The notes under the pieces are model-generated. The model was given only the letters and a program-made list of their open reading frames with translations, had not been told where the DNA came from and ran no database searches. The translations under genes and the position numbers were made by a program. Positions 1 through 7,739 of a stretch of DNA of 64,000 bases are shown here, piece by piece. The stretch lies in assembly GCA_027451905.1 (NCBI GenBank), contig DAIDHV010000002.1:434001-498000 (forward strand). The letters are read 5' to 3'. The DNA is from Armatimonadota bacterium. GTDB lineage: Bacteria > Armatimonadota > Fimbriimonadia > Fimbriimonadales > Fimbriimonadaceae. Position 1 is the first letter of the stretch, and each line of letters opens with the position of its first letter.

Positions 1-910
1 GCTCTGTATCGGGAACACTGATGTCCACCACAAGTCCCCACTCGAATCGGGTTCGCAGCCTCTCATCCATTTGATGAAAGTCGCGGGGGCTACGGTCCGA
101 GCAAATTATAATTTGACTGCCAATTGAGCGCAGATGGTTGTAGGTATGGAATATCTCTTCGCACGTTTTTTCCCTGCTAGCCAGATGCTGAATATCGTCA
201 ATCAGCCAGACTTTGCATCCACGATTTCGCCACCGAAAAGCTTCCACCCGGTTCTCCTGGAGAGCTCTCACAAAATCTTCACCAAACTGCTGTCCAGAGA
301 CAAATCCAATTTTGGAAGTTGGATCCAATCGCAAACACTCCATGGCAATTGCGTTCAACAAGTGGGTTTTCCCAACTCCATTGGGTCCGTAAATAAAAAG
401 AGGATTCATATCAGCGCCAAGTTTTTGGGTCACTGCTTTTGCCCCTGCAATCGCTAAGCGATTGCTCTGCCCCACGATAAAATTATCAAACGTGAGCCTA
501 GAATCTAGATTCACCATCAAAGGCTCATTGGAATGCGGTGAAGGATCAGTTTTTTGGCTAGGAGCAGGGACCGACGCCCGATAAGGGACAGTTAGTTCAC
601 TTGACGCAGCCGCCTTGGTCTGGGCTGCCACTTGTATTTCCACCGATACGGAGTATCCAAGCTCATCGCTCAACAACTGCTCAATTCTCGATAGGAACCT
701 GCCTTCAACCCACTGCTTCACAAAAGAACTTGGGCAGCCAAAAGTTGCAACTGCATTCGACAGACTTTTCGGACTGAGGGGCTTAAAGAACTTAACAAAC
801 CAAGAAGAAATGACGTCTTGTTGAAGGAGAATCAACACGCCCTTCCAAGCCTCCACTAATTGGATAAAATCCTCAGTGTCTTCTAGGCTAAATTGACCGG
901 CAAGTTTCAT
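1..910 (-). CDS. dnaA: Chromosomal replication initiator DnaA (5' part, cut by window edge)
   Basis: The reverse strand from the ATG at 910 encodes 303 residues and runs off the left edge. Residues 1-95 look like DnaA domain I (W37 region, FKPLSPKSL). Residues 96-135 are a variable linker. The AAA+ domain then starts with LTFDNFIVGQSN. Walker A GPNGVGKT is at 175-182, Walker B VWLIDDI at 234-240, and the box VII arginine-finger motif RLRTRFEWGL at 284-293. The DNA-binding domain IV lies outside the window. DnaA binds DnaA boxes and opens oriC. The gene is divergent from thiN, whereas in many bacteria rpmH-rnpA is the divergent neighbour; here that cluster is 36 kb away. Family assignment is firm. 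Confidence 0.95.
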   Translation of the reverse strand, partial: MKLAGQFSLEDTEDFIQLVEAWKGVLILLQQDVISSWFVKFFKPLSPKSLSNAVATFGCPSSFVKQWVEGRFLSRIEQLLSDELGYSVSVEIQVAAQTKAAASSELTVPYRASVPAPSQKTDPSPHSNEPLMVNLDSRLTFDNFIVGQSNRLAIAGAKAVTQKLGADMNPLFIYGPNGVGKTHLLNAIAMECLRLDPTSKIGFVSGQQFGEDFVRALQENRVEAFRWRNRGCKVWLIDDIQHLASREKTCEEIFHTYNHLRSIGSQIIICSDRSPRDFHQMDERLRTRFEWGLVVDISVPDTE

Positions 911-1150
911 TGTTCGTAACGAGGGACTGGAGAAAAAATTATACTAAATGTTAAGATTCCTGATTTAAGAAATTTACACAATTTATGGGCAAAGAACTCC
1001 ATCCAGAAGCTAAGAAACTTAGATTAAATCAATATCAGTATTTTTACTGTGATTATCCGTGTTTTTCGATGGTTTTCTATAGATTTAAGTTCCCTTTTAA
1101 GGTTTCGGTTTACCAAAATTTGAAATAATCTAAGGTTGTGGTAGGTAAGG
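911..1150. other. AT-rich intergenic region between dnaA and thiN
   Basis: This 240-bp stretch separates two divergent genes and is more AT-rich than its flanks. It should hold both promoters. Position next to dnaA makes it a natural place to look for oriC, but I see no good DnaA box: the best nine-mers, around 1053-1061 and 969-977, match only about six of nine positions. No RNA gene is apparent. Confidence 0.4.
938..943 (-). promoter_or_regulatory. Candidate dnaA promoter -10 box
   Basis: A perfect TATAAT lies on the reverse strand 28 bp before the dnaA start. The -35 region is poor. It is assigned from consensus and position only. Confidence 0.45.
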
Positions 1151-1792
1151 TTGACTAATAAAGTTTTGGGAATTCTCAATGGCAATTGGGGGAGCGATTC
1201 GGTGATGCTGAGGTGGCTTGCCGAGGCAGACTTAATCCTTGCCGCTGACGGAGCCGCCGACTTGTGTTTGAGGCTTGGATTTCAGCCTCACCTCACGGTT
1301 GGAGACCTGGATTCCTTGAAGGCAAATCCCAAAAACCTCAAAGAAATTGAAGTCATTGATGACCAAAACTTTACTGACTGCGACAAATTGCTAACTGCCC
1401 TTTCCAAGCATCAAGAAGCCAACATCACCCTAATTGGGTTAGAGGGAGACCGTCCCGACCATTTTCTAAGCTCATTGCTATCGGTAGCAAGGGTAAATAT
1501 CCGATTGCAAATTGGATTTTCTAAGGGATATGGCACTCTCTTGGTAAGTGGACAATCGACAGCCTTTACCACCCACGGAACAACCTCGATGCTGCCTTTG
1601 GAAGCCTGCACAGGAGCTTGCCTTTTAGGGACAAAGTGGCCCTTATCGGATGCCGATTTATCATTAGAGGGATCGGTTTCTATATCCAACCGAGGGTTAG
1701 GACCATGTCAGGCTTCTCTCAGGACCGGTGCTGCCTTCCTATTTGTGGAATCGAGCGAAATGCCAAATTGGGAGTTTTTTCATTTTGACTGA
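1151..1792 (+). CDS. thiN: Thiamine pyrophosphokinase
   Basis: A 213-residue protein that would transfer pyrophosphate from ATP to thiamine to make the cofactor TPP in the cytoplasm. Family motifs are visible in order: ADGAA at 32-36, GDLDS at 51-55, an acidic NFTDCDKLL segment at 73-81 in place of the usual K-x-TD-x-x-KAL, and GDRPDHFLSSL near 99. Length is typical. The start is a TTG preceded by AGGTAAGG. The last bases overlap the start of the downstream transporter, so the two are probably co-translated. No thiamine-biosynthesis gene is nearby, so a salvage role is an inference. Confidence 0.85.
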   Translation: MTNKVLGILNGNWGSDSVMLRWLAEADLILAADGAADLCLRLGFQPHLTVGDLDSLKANPKNLKEIEVIDDQNFTDCDKLLTALSKHQEANITLIGLEGDRPDHFLSSLLSVARVNIRLQIGFSKGYGTLLVSGQSTAFTTHGTTSMLPLEACTGACLLGTKWPLSDADLSLEGSVSISNRGLGPCQASLRTGAAFLFVESSEMPNWEFFHFD

Positions 1793-3227
1793 ACCGGTCC
1801 ATTTAGATGGAATTGATTGGGCTTTAGTACTTGCTTTTATTGTTGCTATCGCAGGGCTTGGCCTCTTTACAAAACTCAAAAGTGAATCTGCCCTTAGCTA
1901 CATCGTGGCAGGAAGGGCACTATCCGTCCCTGCGTTTGTAGCAACGCTTGTTGTCACCTGGTACGGAAGCGTTCTTGGGATTGGAGAGTCGGTTAGCTAT
2001 TACGGAGTCGGCACGTGGCTACTTTTGGGCGTTCCTTACTACCTGTTCGGGGTGGTTTATGCCCTGACATTTGCCAAAAAGGTCCGTTCAGAAAAGCAAA
2101 TCAGCATCCCAGAACGGATTGAATCCTCGTTTGGCCGCCCCGCCGGCATTGCTGCTTCTGCCCTAACTTTTCTTCTTGCCGCCCCTGCTGCCAACGTTTA
2201 CATGTTGGGAGTTCTTCTGCATACCATGACCGGTTTGCCAAATGTACTCTGTGTTGCGATTGGGGCGATCGTCGGAGCTGCTTTTTTAATTCGGGGCGGC
2301 CTCCTTGCCGACGTTCGCATGAGCATGGTTGCTTTTGGGGCTGTTTATCTTGGATTCATCGTTATTGACCTTATGAGCTTAAAACACGGCACTCCGCTCC
2401 AAGTTGCCTCAAGCCTGAAGGATCCTAATCTGAGGAAGATTGATGGCGGACAAGGAATCCTCGCTGTCATCAGTTTTATGATCCTGGGGGCTTGGACGAT
2501 GGTAGACCCCGGATTTCACCAAAGAGTCACAAGCGCGTCTGCCCCTGGGAAGGCCCAAAAGGGAGTTTTGATCGCCGTTCTCTGCTTTATCGTTTCCGAT
2601 CTCCTAACAATCTCCGCCGGACTCTATGCTCTGCGTGCCCTGCATCCCTTACCCAACGATCCGGTGGCTATCTTTCCGAGGTTTGGAGCCCTTGTGTTGC
2701 CTCCTGGCTTAAAAGGGCTGTTTTTTGTTGGGCTTTTTGCAATTAGCCTTGCCTCACTTGTTGGCTATACCCTGGTGTGCGGCGCTACCTTTGGCAGAGA
2801 TATCGTTGGAAGAATCAAAACTTTGTCTGAACACCAGACCGTCTTTTGGACCAGAGTTGGGCTTGCTGTTTCTGGCATTGTTTCGTTTAGCGTTGCCATC
2901 TACGTTCATAGCGTAGTGGACATTTGGTATTCATGGTCTGGAGCGCTGGTGGGAGCGTTGTTAGTTCCCACGATACTTGCCTACCAAAGCTCATCCGATT
3001 CCAAGACAATAAAGGTCAATTCCTGGGCCATGACTTGTGCGATGGGAACTGGCTTTGTGGGAGCTTTTTTGTGGATGGCGTATGGTCTGCGAACCGGAAA
3101 CCCTAATTTAACAGTCCATTTATTCAAACAAAAGTTTAGTATTGGAACTTTGGTGCCAGCTGCCTTGGGGACGGTCGTTGTACTGTTGCCTCTGCAGTGG
3201 AGTGCAAAATTTAGAACGAATCATTAG
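1785..3227 (+). CDS. Sodium:solute symporter family (SSS) transporter
   Basis: About 480 residues and very hydrophobic, with roughly 12-13 membrane segments, starting DWALVLAFIVAIAGLGLF. The early ALSYIVAGRALSVPAFVATL stretch followed by TWYGSVLGIGESV is characteristic of the SSS/SLC5 family, which moves small solutes into the cell with Na+. I chose the TTG at 1785, which overlaps the thiN stop and has GGGAG about 11 bases upstream. An ATG at 1728 would add 19 residues inside thiN. Substrate is unknown. Coupling to thiN hints at thiamine or a precursor, but SSS proteins are not established thiamine carriers, so that is only a guess. Confidence 0.85.
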   Translation: MTEPVHLDGIDWALVLAFIVAIAGLGLFTKLKSESALSYIVAGRALSVPAFVATLVVTWYGSVLGIGESVSYYGVGTWLLLGVPYYLFGVVYALTFAKKVRSEKQISIPERIESSFGRPAGIAASALTFLLAAPAANVYMLGVLLHTMTGLPNVLCVAIGAIVGAAFLIRGGLLADVRMSMVAFGAVYLGFIVIDLMSLKHGTPLQVASSLKDPNLRKIDGGQGILAVISFMILGAWTMVDPGFHQRVTSASAPGKAQKGVLIAVLCFIVSDLLTISAGLYALRALHPLPNDPVAIFPRFGALVLPPGLKGLFFVGLFAISLASLVGYTLVCGATFGRDIVGRIKTLSEHQTVFWTRVGLAVSGIVSFSVAIYVHSVVDIWYSWSGALVGALLVPTILAYQSSSDSKTIKVNSWAMTCAMGTGFVGAFLWMAYGLRTGNPNLTVHLFKQKFSIGTLVPAALGTVVVLLPLQWSAKFRTNH

Positions 3228-3228
3228 A

Positions 3229-3708
3229 ATGGAAGACGTAATGGAAGATGTAATGGAATCAACCAGTGATGCAATGACAGCGGACAGCCCAGCCGGCACC
3301 GCAGAAGTAAATGATCAAGCAACAATTACGCTTTTGCGAGGTGGTCAACCTACCGACAGTGTGTTTGCAATCAATGGCAAAGCCGTTATTGGCCGCTTTG
3401 ATCCCAGCCATGGCCCAATTGATATTGATCTTGGAGGACTTGAGGAAGGCAGCTACGTAAGCCGCAAGCATGCGTCCATTGAGAAGACCGACAACGGCTA
3501 TACGATATCTGATCTTGGCTCTAGTAACGGAACCTGGACGATGCAAGGAAATGATTTTGCGCGCGTCGAATCGGCACCCCTCACCGATGGAATGATCTTT
3601 GCGCTTGGAAACGCTCAGTTTGTCTTTCACTCAGGGGCAAATGCGGCTCCTGCTGCCGAAGAACCTGCCCCCGAGCCGGCTGCAGAAACTTCTGAACCTA
3701 GCTTGTAA
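3229..3708 (+). CDS. FHA domain protein
   Basis: A 159-residue protein with one forkhead-associated domain at about residues 30-130: GKAVIGR, then YVSRKHASI, then DLGSSNGTW, which are the phosphothreonine-binding loops. The N-terminus is acidic and repeats MEDV, because ATGGAAGAYGTA occurs twice in tandem. Any of the ATGs at 3229, 3241 or 3253 could start translation; 3241 and 3253 have GGAAG at good spacing. The C-terminus is an Ala/Pro/Glu tail. FHA domains dock onto Ser/Thr-kinase substrates. No kinase is present here, so the partner is unknown. The gene begins one base after the transporter stop. Confidence 0.85.
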   Translation: MEDVMEDVMESTSDAMTADSPAGTAEVNDQATITLLRGGQPTDSVFAINGKAVIGRFDPSHGPIDIDLGGLEEGSYVSRKHASIEKTDNGYTISDLGSSNGTWTMQGNDFARVESAPLTDGMIFALGNAQFVFHSGANAAPAAEEPAPEPAAETSEPSL

Positions 3709-3783
3709 TCAATTTTAGCGTTGGCTGTTTGCCGCCGCTTGCCAACTCATTGGCAGTGGTGAGGCTGTCATACTGAAAATGGC

Positions 3784-4686
3784 ATGCCCGAGTTATTGCA
3801 CACAGCCCTGACAGCCTTGCCGCCTCCCAAAATTGGAAAGGTGAGAGAGGTTTATGACCTTGGGGATGAGCTGCTGATCATTGCGACCGATCGCATTTCC
3901 GCCTTTGATGTGGTTATGGCCAATGGCATCCCCGATAAAGGCGCCATATTAACGCAAATTTCTAGATTCTGGTTTGATTTGCTGGGAGCCGTGATCCCCA
4001 ATCACTTTATTTCAGACGATTTGTCTGCCATCGAAAATAAAATCGGCGGGAAGCATCCAGAGCTGGCTCAGAGGTCAACGCTAGCCAAGAAAGCCAAAGT
4101 CATCCCCATTGAATGCGTTGCCAGAGGCTATCTCACCGGTTCGCTTTACAAGGAATATCAAGAACTCGGCTCTCACGTTCACGGAATGAACCTTCCCAAA
4201 GGGTTGCCAGATGGGTCTGCCCTGCCAGAACCGCTGTTTAGCCCCGCAACAAAAGCCGAAGAAGGTCACGACGAAAACATTTCGTTTCAGCAGATGGCCA
4301 AACAAGTTGGTCAAGAAACCGCTGAATATCTTAAAGGAAAGACTCTTGAACTCTATAATCTGGCTGCAAGCCATGCCTTAAAGCACGGAATCATCTTAGC
4401 GGATACCAAATTTGAATTTGGAGAAACCAAAGACGGCATTATCCTTATTGATGAGGTTCTGACTCCGGACAGTTCACGTTTTTGGGACGCCTCACTTTGG
4501 AAGCCGGGACAGGCCCAAGCTAGCTTCGACAAACAATTTGTGAGGGACTATTTAGAGTCAATCCACTTTAACAAACAGCCTCCTGGACCATCCTTGCCGC
4601 CCATGATTGTTGAACAAACGAGGGCTAAGTATTTAGAAGCCTATGCAAAAATTGTCGGCAAACCCTTTCAAACAGAGGCCAGCTGA
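3784..4686 (+). CDS. purC: SAICAR synthetase
   Basis: A 300-residue phosphoribosylaminoimidazole-succinocarboxamide synthase, which joins CAIR and aspartate using ATP in de novo purine synthesis. Visible hallmarks are GKVREVYDLGDELLIIATDR with SAFDVVMANGIPDKG near the N-terminus, IECVARGYLTGSLYKEY, and DEVLTPDSSRFWDASLW near residue 225. Length matches the longer, yeast-like form. It is followed with no gap by waaA and then purE, which makes its substrate CAIR, so purC and purE bracket a lipopolysaccharide gene in one tight run. Confidence 0.95.
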   Translation: MPELLHTALTALPPPKIGKVREVYDLGDELLIIATDRISAFDVVMANGIPDKGAILTQISRFWFDLLGAVIPNHFISDDLSAIENKIGGKHPELAQRSTLAKKAKVIPIECVARGYLTGSLYKEYQELGSHVHGMNLPKGLPDGSALPEPLFSPATKAEEGHDENISFQQMAKQVGQETAEYLKGKTLELYNLAASHALKHGIILADTKFEFGETKDGIILIDEVLTPDSSRFWDASLWKPGQAQASFDKQFVRDYLESIHFNKQPPGPSLPPMIVEQTRAKYLEAYAKIVGKPFQTEAS

Positions 4687-6078
4687 GTGTTTTGGATCTA
4701 TAACATCCTTCTTGCCCTTTTTAGCCCCATCTGGGTTCCTTATCTCTACTTCCATTCCAAAAAGAGAAAACCAGCCCCGCTCTGGAAGGAACGGATGGGT
4801 AACTATGGACTGAGCCCTAACAAAAATGAACGCAGAATCTGGATTCATGCGGTAAGTGTTGGAGAGGTTCTTGCCGCCAAATCAATCTTAGAAGAAATTA
4901 GGACTTTGATGCCAGACCACAAAATTGTGCTGTCCGCAACAACATCCAGCGGTTACGACACAGCCCAAGGCGAGAACAAGAAAAAATTGGATGCTAGCAA
5001 ACCAGGTCTGTACGACTATCTTGTTTATTTTCCTATTGACCTGCCTCGATTCACCCTTGCTGCCATCCAGCAAATTCAACCAGAAGCAATTGGACTCATG
5101 GAATCAGAACTGTGGTGGAATTTCCTTTGGGCGGCAAAAGTCTTTGACTCCCAAGTCCTCATCTTAAACGGAAGAGTCTCAGACCGAAGCTACCCAAGAA
5201 TCCAAAAGCTTAAACCGTTCTATAGAGGAATGTTAGGGCTTGTAGACCGCTGTTTAATGCAAAGCGATCTTGATGCAAGCCGAATTCAATCGGTGGGTGC
5301 TAGGAAAGTTGAAGTCCTTGGAAATTGCAAGTTTGATGAGCCGGTTGTCCAACAAAAGCATTCTAAGTCAGATTGGCGCCATAAGTTCGGTCTGAGAAAA
5401 GACTTGCAAACCTTAGTCATTGGTTCCACCCGTGGAGAGGCAGAGGAGCTATTTATTGGGGAATTCTTACAACTTTTGCCATCAGACATCCAATCGAGGC
5501 TTCAAATCGTCCATGCTCCAAGGCATATTGAACGTGCCAGCAAAGTCATGGAAATTGCCGCGTTAAACGGTTGGAGCCCTCGATCAAGAAGCTCTGATGA
5601 ATCAAGCCAGTATCTTGTTTTAGATACTTATGGAGAGCTAAGCTCAGTCTATGGAGCCGCCGATCTTGCCATTGTTGGCGGAGGGTTTGATAATCTTGGT
5701 GGTCAAAACCTAATCCAACCACTTGCCCACGGAGTGCCCGTCTTGCATGGCCCCAACATGCAGAATTTTAGAGGAGTGGCCAGCCTTGCCCACAAGGCAG
5801 GCTGTGCGTTGGTTTGCAAAACACCGGCCGAACTAAGCCAAGAAGTCTGCAAACTGCTTGACGACCAAGAACTTCTTACCAAGATGGGAAGAGCGGCTCT
5901 TGAACTGGTTGCAGCCAATCAGGGGGCAAGTAAGCGTTATGCCCAAGCCCTTTCCGATGCCGCGTCCACCTCGTTTTTAGCCGGTGAAGCTAGAAGGAAG
6001 AAGATTGCAGCAAGAAAGGCAAAGTTAGACCAACACCCAACGCCAATTTCTGAAGAAGCAGGTAACACTCAACACTAA
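4687..6078 (+). CDS. waaA: 3-deoxy-D-manno-octulosonic acid (Kdo) transferase
   Basis: A 463-residue GT-B glycosyltransferase that adds Kdo to lipid IVA at the inner membrane. It has an N-terminal membrane anchor ([18 protein letters not shown]), then [34 protein letters not shown] with the catalytic Glu region, [10 protein letters not shown], and a C-terminal [22 protein letters not shown] nucleotide-sugar site, all typical of WaaA/KdtA. The GTG start directly follows the purC stop and the end overlaps purE by one base. The C-terminal 30 residues are basic and variable. Its presence implies an outer membrane containing Kdo-lipid A. Confidence 0.93.
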   Translation: MFWIYNILLALFSPIWVPYLYFHSKKRKPAPLWKERMGNYGLSPNKNERRIWIHAVSVGEVLAAKSILEEIRTLMPDHKIVLSATTSSGYDTAQGENKKKLDASKPGLYDYLVYFPIDLPRFTLAAIQQIQPEAIGLMESELWWNFLWAAKVFDSQVLILNGRVSDRSYPRIQKLKPFYRGMLGLVDRCLMQSDLDASRIQSVGARKVEVLGNCKFDEPVVQQKHSKSDWRHKFGLRKDLQTLVIGSTRGEAEELFIGEFLQLLPSDIQSRLQIVHAPRHIERASKVMEIAALNGWSPRSRSSDESSQYLVLDTYGELSSVYGAADLAIVGGGFDNLGGQNLIQPLAHGVPVLHGPNMQNFRGVASLAHKAGCALVCKTPAELSQEVCKLLDDQELLTKMGRAALELVAANQGASKRYAQALSDAASTSFLAGEARRKKIAARKAKLDQHPTPISEEAGNTQH

Positions 6079-6590
6079 TGGATCAAGAACTCAAGCCAAC
6101 CGTTGGCATCATCATGGGGTCATCAAGTGACTACGAATCTCTCAAAGACGCAGAAGCATGCTTGGTCTCATTTGGCGTAGGACATGAGGTTAAGGTCGTT
6201 AGTGCTCATCGGACCCCAGAACAGATGGTGTCTTACGCAAAATCGGCAGCATCGCGGGGGTTAAAAGTGATTATCGCGGCGGCAGGCGGTGCTGCCCACT
6301 TGCCAGGCATGGTTGCCTCGCTGACCCCGCTTCCCGTGATTGGAGTACCCATTCAAACCAAGGCTCTCAGCGGAGTGGATTCGCTTTTATCGATTGTGCA
6401 GATGCCCAAAGGAATTCCGGTTGCAACCGTGGCCATAGGAAATAGTGAAAACGCGGCATTGTTGGCGATTCGGATTTTGGCACTGCAAGACTCCGCCCTT
6501 GCCGACAAGCTCAATCAGCACGCTCAATTGTTACAAGATAAAGTTGGAGAAATGAACTTGCTTCTCGATCAACGGCAAAAACCACAATAA
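6078..6590 (+). CDS. purE: N5-carboxyaminoimidazole ribonucleotide mutase
   Basis: A 170-residue PurE that converts N5-CAIR to CAIR in purine synthesis. The signature [16 protein letters not shown] is at the N-terminus, followed by [11 protein letters not shown] (active-site His), [15 protein letters not shown], and [20 protein letters not shown]. The start ATG overlaps the last base of waaA. Class I length. No purK is adjacent. A convergent oxidoreductase lies 83 bp downstream. Confidence 0.95.
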   Translation: MDQELKPTVGIIMGSSSDYESLKDAEACLVSFGVGHEVKVVSAHRTPEQMVSYAKSAASRGLKVIIAAAGGAAHLPGMVASLTPLPVIGVPIQTKALSGVDSLLSIVQMPKGIPVATVAIGNSENAALLAIRILALQDSALADKLNQHAQLLQDKVGEMNLLLDQRQKPQ

Positions 6591-6673
6591 GTTAATTTGC
6601 CTCATTTCGTTCGGCGGAATAGGCCAGCCCTAAAGAGTTGGTTAGGTTTCTAGGCTAATAGATCCGAGTGCTG

Positions 6674-7702
6674 TTATCGGTTCGCAATCGCTGCCTCAGT
6701 TGCCGCTCTGCTAATTGCAACCGCCTTGACTCCATCAACGCCGGTTGGCATGTGCCCCATTTCACCAGTGCGCATCACCCGGTTCCACTCTTCGTACATG
6801 CCTTCGAAGTTTTTTTCATGGGACCATGGCAAGTAGTCGGTTCCATTTGTTTTTCTAACTTCAAAAACACCAGAATCTCGATCGTAGCGAATAATCCCTT
6901 CCGTGCCAATGATCTGGTACGTAAAATGACTAATCGGATCACGAGCCGTATGGCAATAAGTAAAGCTCATCTCCACCGTGGTCAAAGCTCCATTTTGGTG
7001 ACGCATGTGCAAATAAACGTGGTCTGGAGCTTCAAAATTCTCCACCCACGCACCAGTTGAACTCCACTTCTCGCACTCGCTCTGCAGCCACCAATGGGCT
7101 AAATCTATCTGATGAACACCGCAATCAACCATCGGCCCTCCCTCTAACATCCGCTCTGTGCGCTGGGGGGAATAGATTTTAGCTCCGTTGGAATCGGTCT
7201 CATAGATTCCATGCAGATTCCAAATATAAATCAATCTCATTGACCGCACTTCCCCAACTACTTTTTCATCAATAAGACGCTTGATTTCCTTGGCGACCGG
7301 GCTAAATCGATAACAAAAACCTACCGCAAGGGGCAGGTTGGCTTGGCTCATCGCATCAATCATCTCCTCGCCATCGGCATCAGTCATGGCAAGAGGCTTC
7401 TCGCACAAAACTGGAAAACCCCGTTTGGCGCACTCAAGCACGTTGTCTTTATGGGTCGGAGCCGGTGAGCAGATGGTGACCGCCTCAATACCGCTTGAGA
7501 AGAAAAGCTCTCGATCATGAAATGCATGAGGGGCATCGAATTTCTTTTGCAGGGCCACCGCTCGTTCAAAGACGGGATCAAACACGGCATGAAGGGTCAC
7601 TCCCGGCTCGGAGGCAATGGCTGGACCATGTCCAAAATCCGCAACCGAACCCGCGCCCATTAAGCCAATTTTAATTGGCCCCTCGGTTTGAAGTGACTTC
7701 AT
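6674..7702 (-). CDS. Gfo/Idh/MocA family NAD(P)-dependent oxidoreductase
   Basis: About 342 residues. The N-terminal Rossmann fold has IKIGLMGAGSVADFGHGP. ICSPAPTHKDN and the diagnostic CEKPLAM motif follow, then a C-terminal alpha/beta domain with GGPMVDCGVHQIDLAHWW, where the D-x-x-x-H residues sit in the sugar-binding site. The family oxidises or reduces sugars, inositols and related compounds. The ATG at 7702 starts right before the Rossmann fold. An ATG at 7765 would add 21 non-conserved residues overlapping the upstream gene. It is 37 bp downstream of the phosphoesterase gene on the same strand. Substrate unknown. Confidence 0.85.
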   Translation of the reverse strand: MKSLQTEGPIKIGLMGAGSVADFGHGPAIASEPGVTLHAVFDPVFERAVALQKKFDAPHAFHDRELFFSSGIEAVTICSPAPTHKDNVLECAKRGFPVLCEKPLAMTDADGEEMIDAMSQANLPLAVGFCYRFSPVAKEIKRLIDEKVVGEVRSMRLIYIWNLHGIYETDSNGAKIYSPQRTERMLEGGPMVDCGVHQIDLAHWWLQSECEKWSSTGAWVENFEAPDHVYLHMRHQNGALTTVEMSFTYCHTARDPISHFTYQIIGTEGIIRYDRDSGVFEVRKTNGTDYLPWSHEKNFEGMYEEWNRVMRTGEMGHMPTGVDGVKAVAISRAATEAAIANR

Positions 7703-7739
7703 GGAATGGGTTGAGAGTACCGCCCTTAACGGCCAGACA

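Noticed and set aside
911..1150. oriC next to dnaA
   Set aside because: The region is AT-rich, but I could not find any nine-mer close to TTATCCACA and no cluster of repeats.
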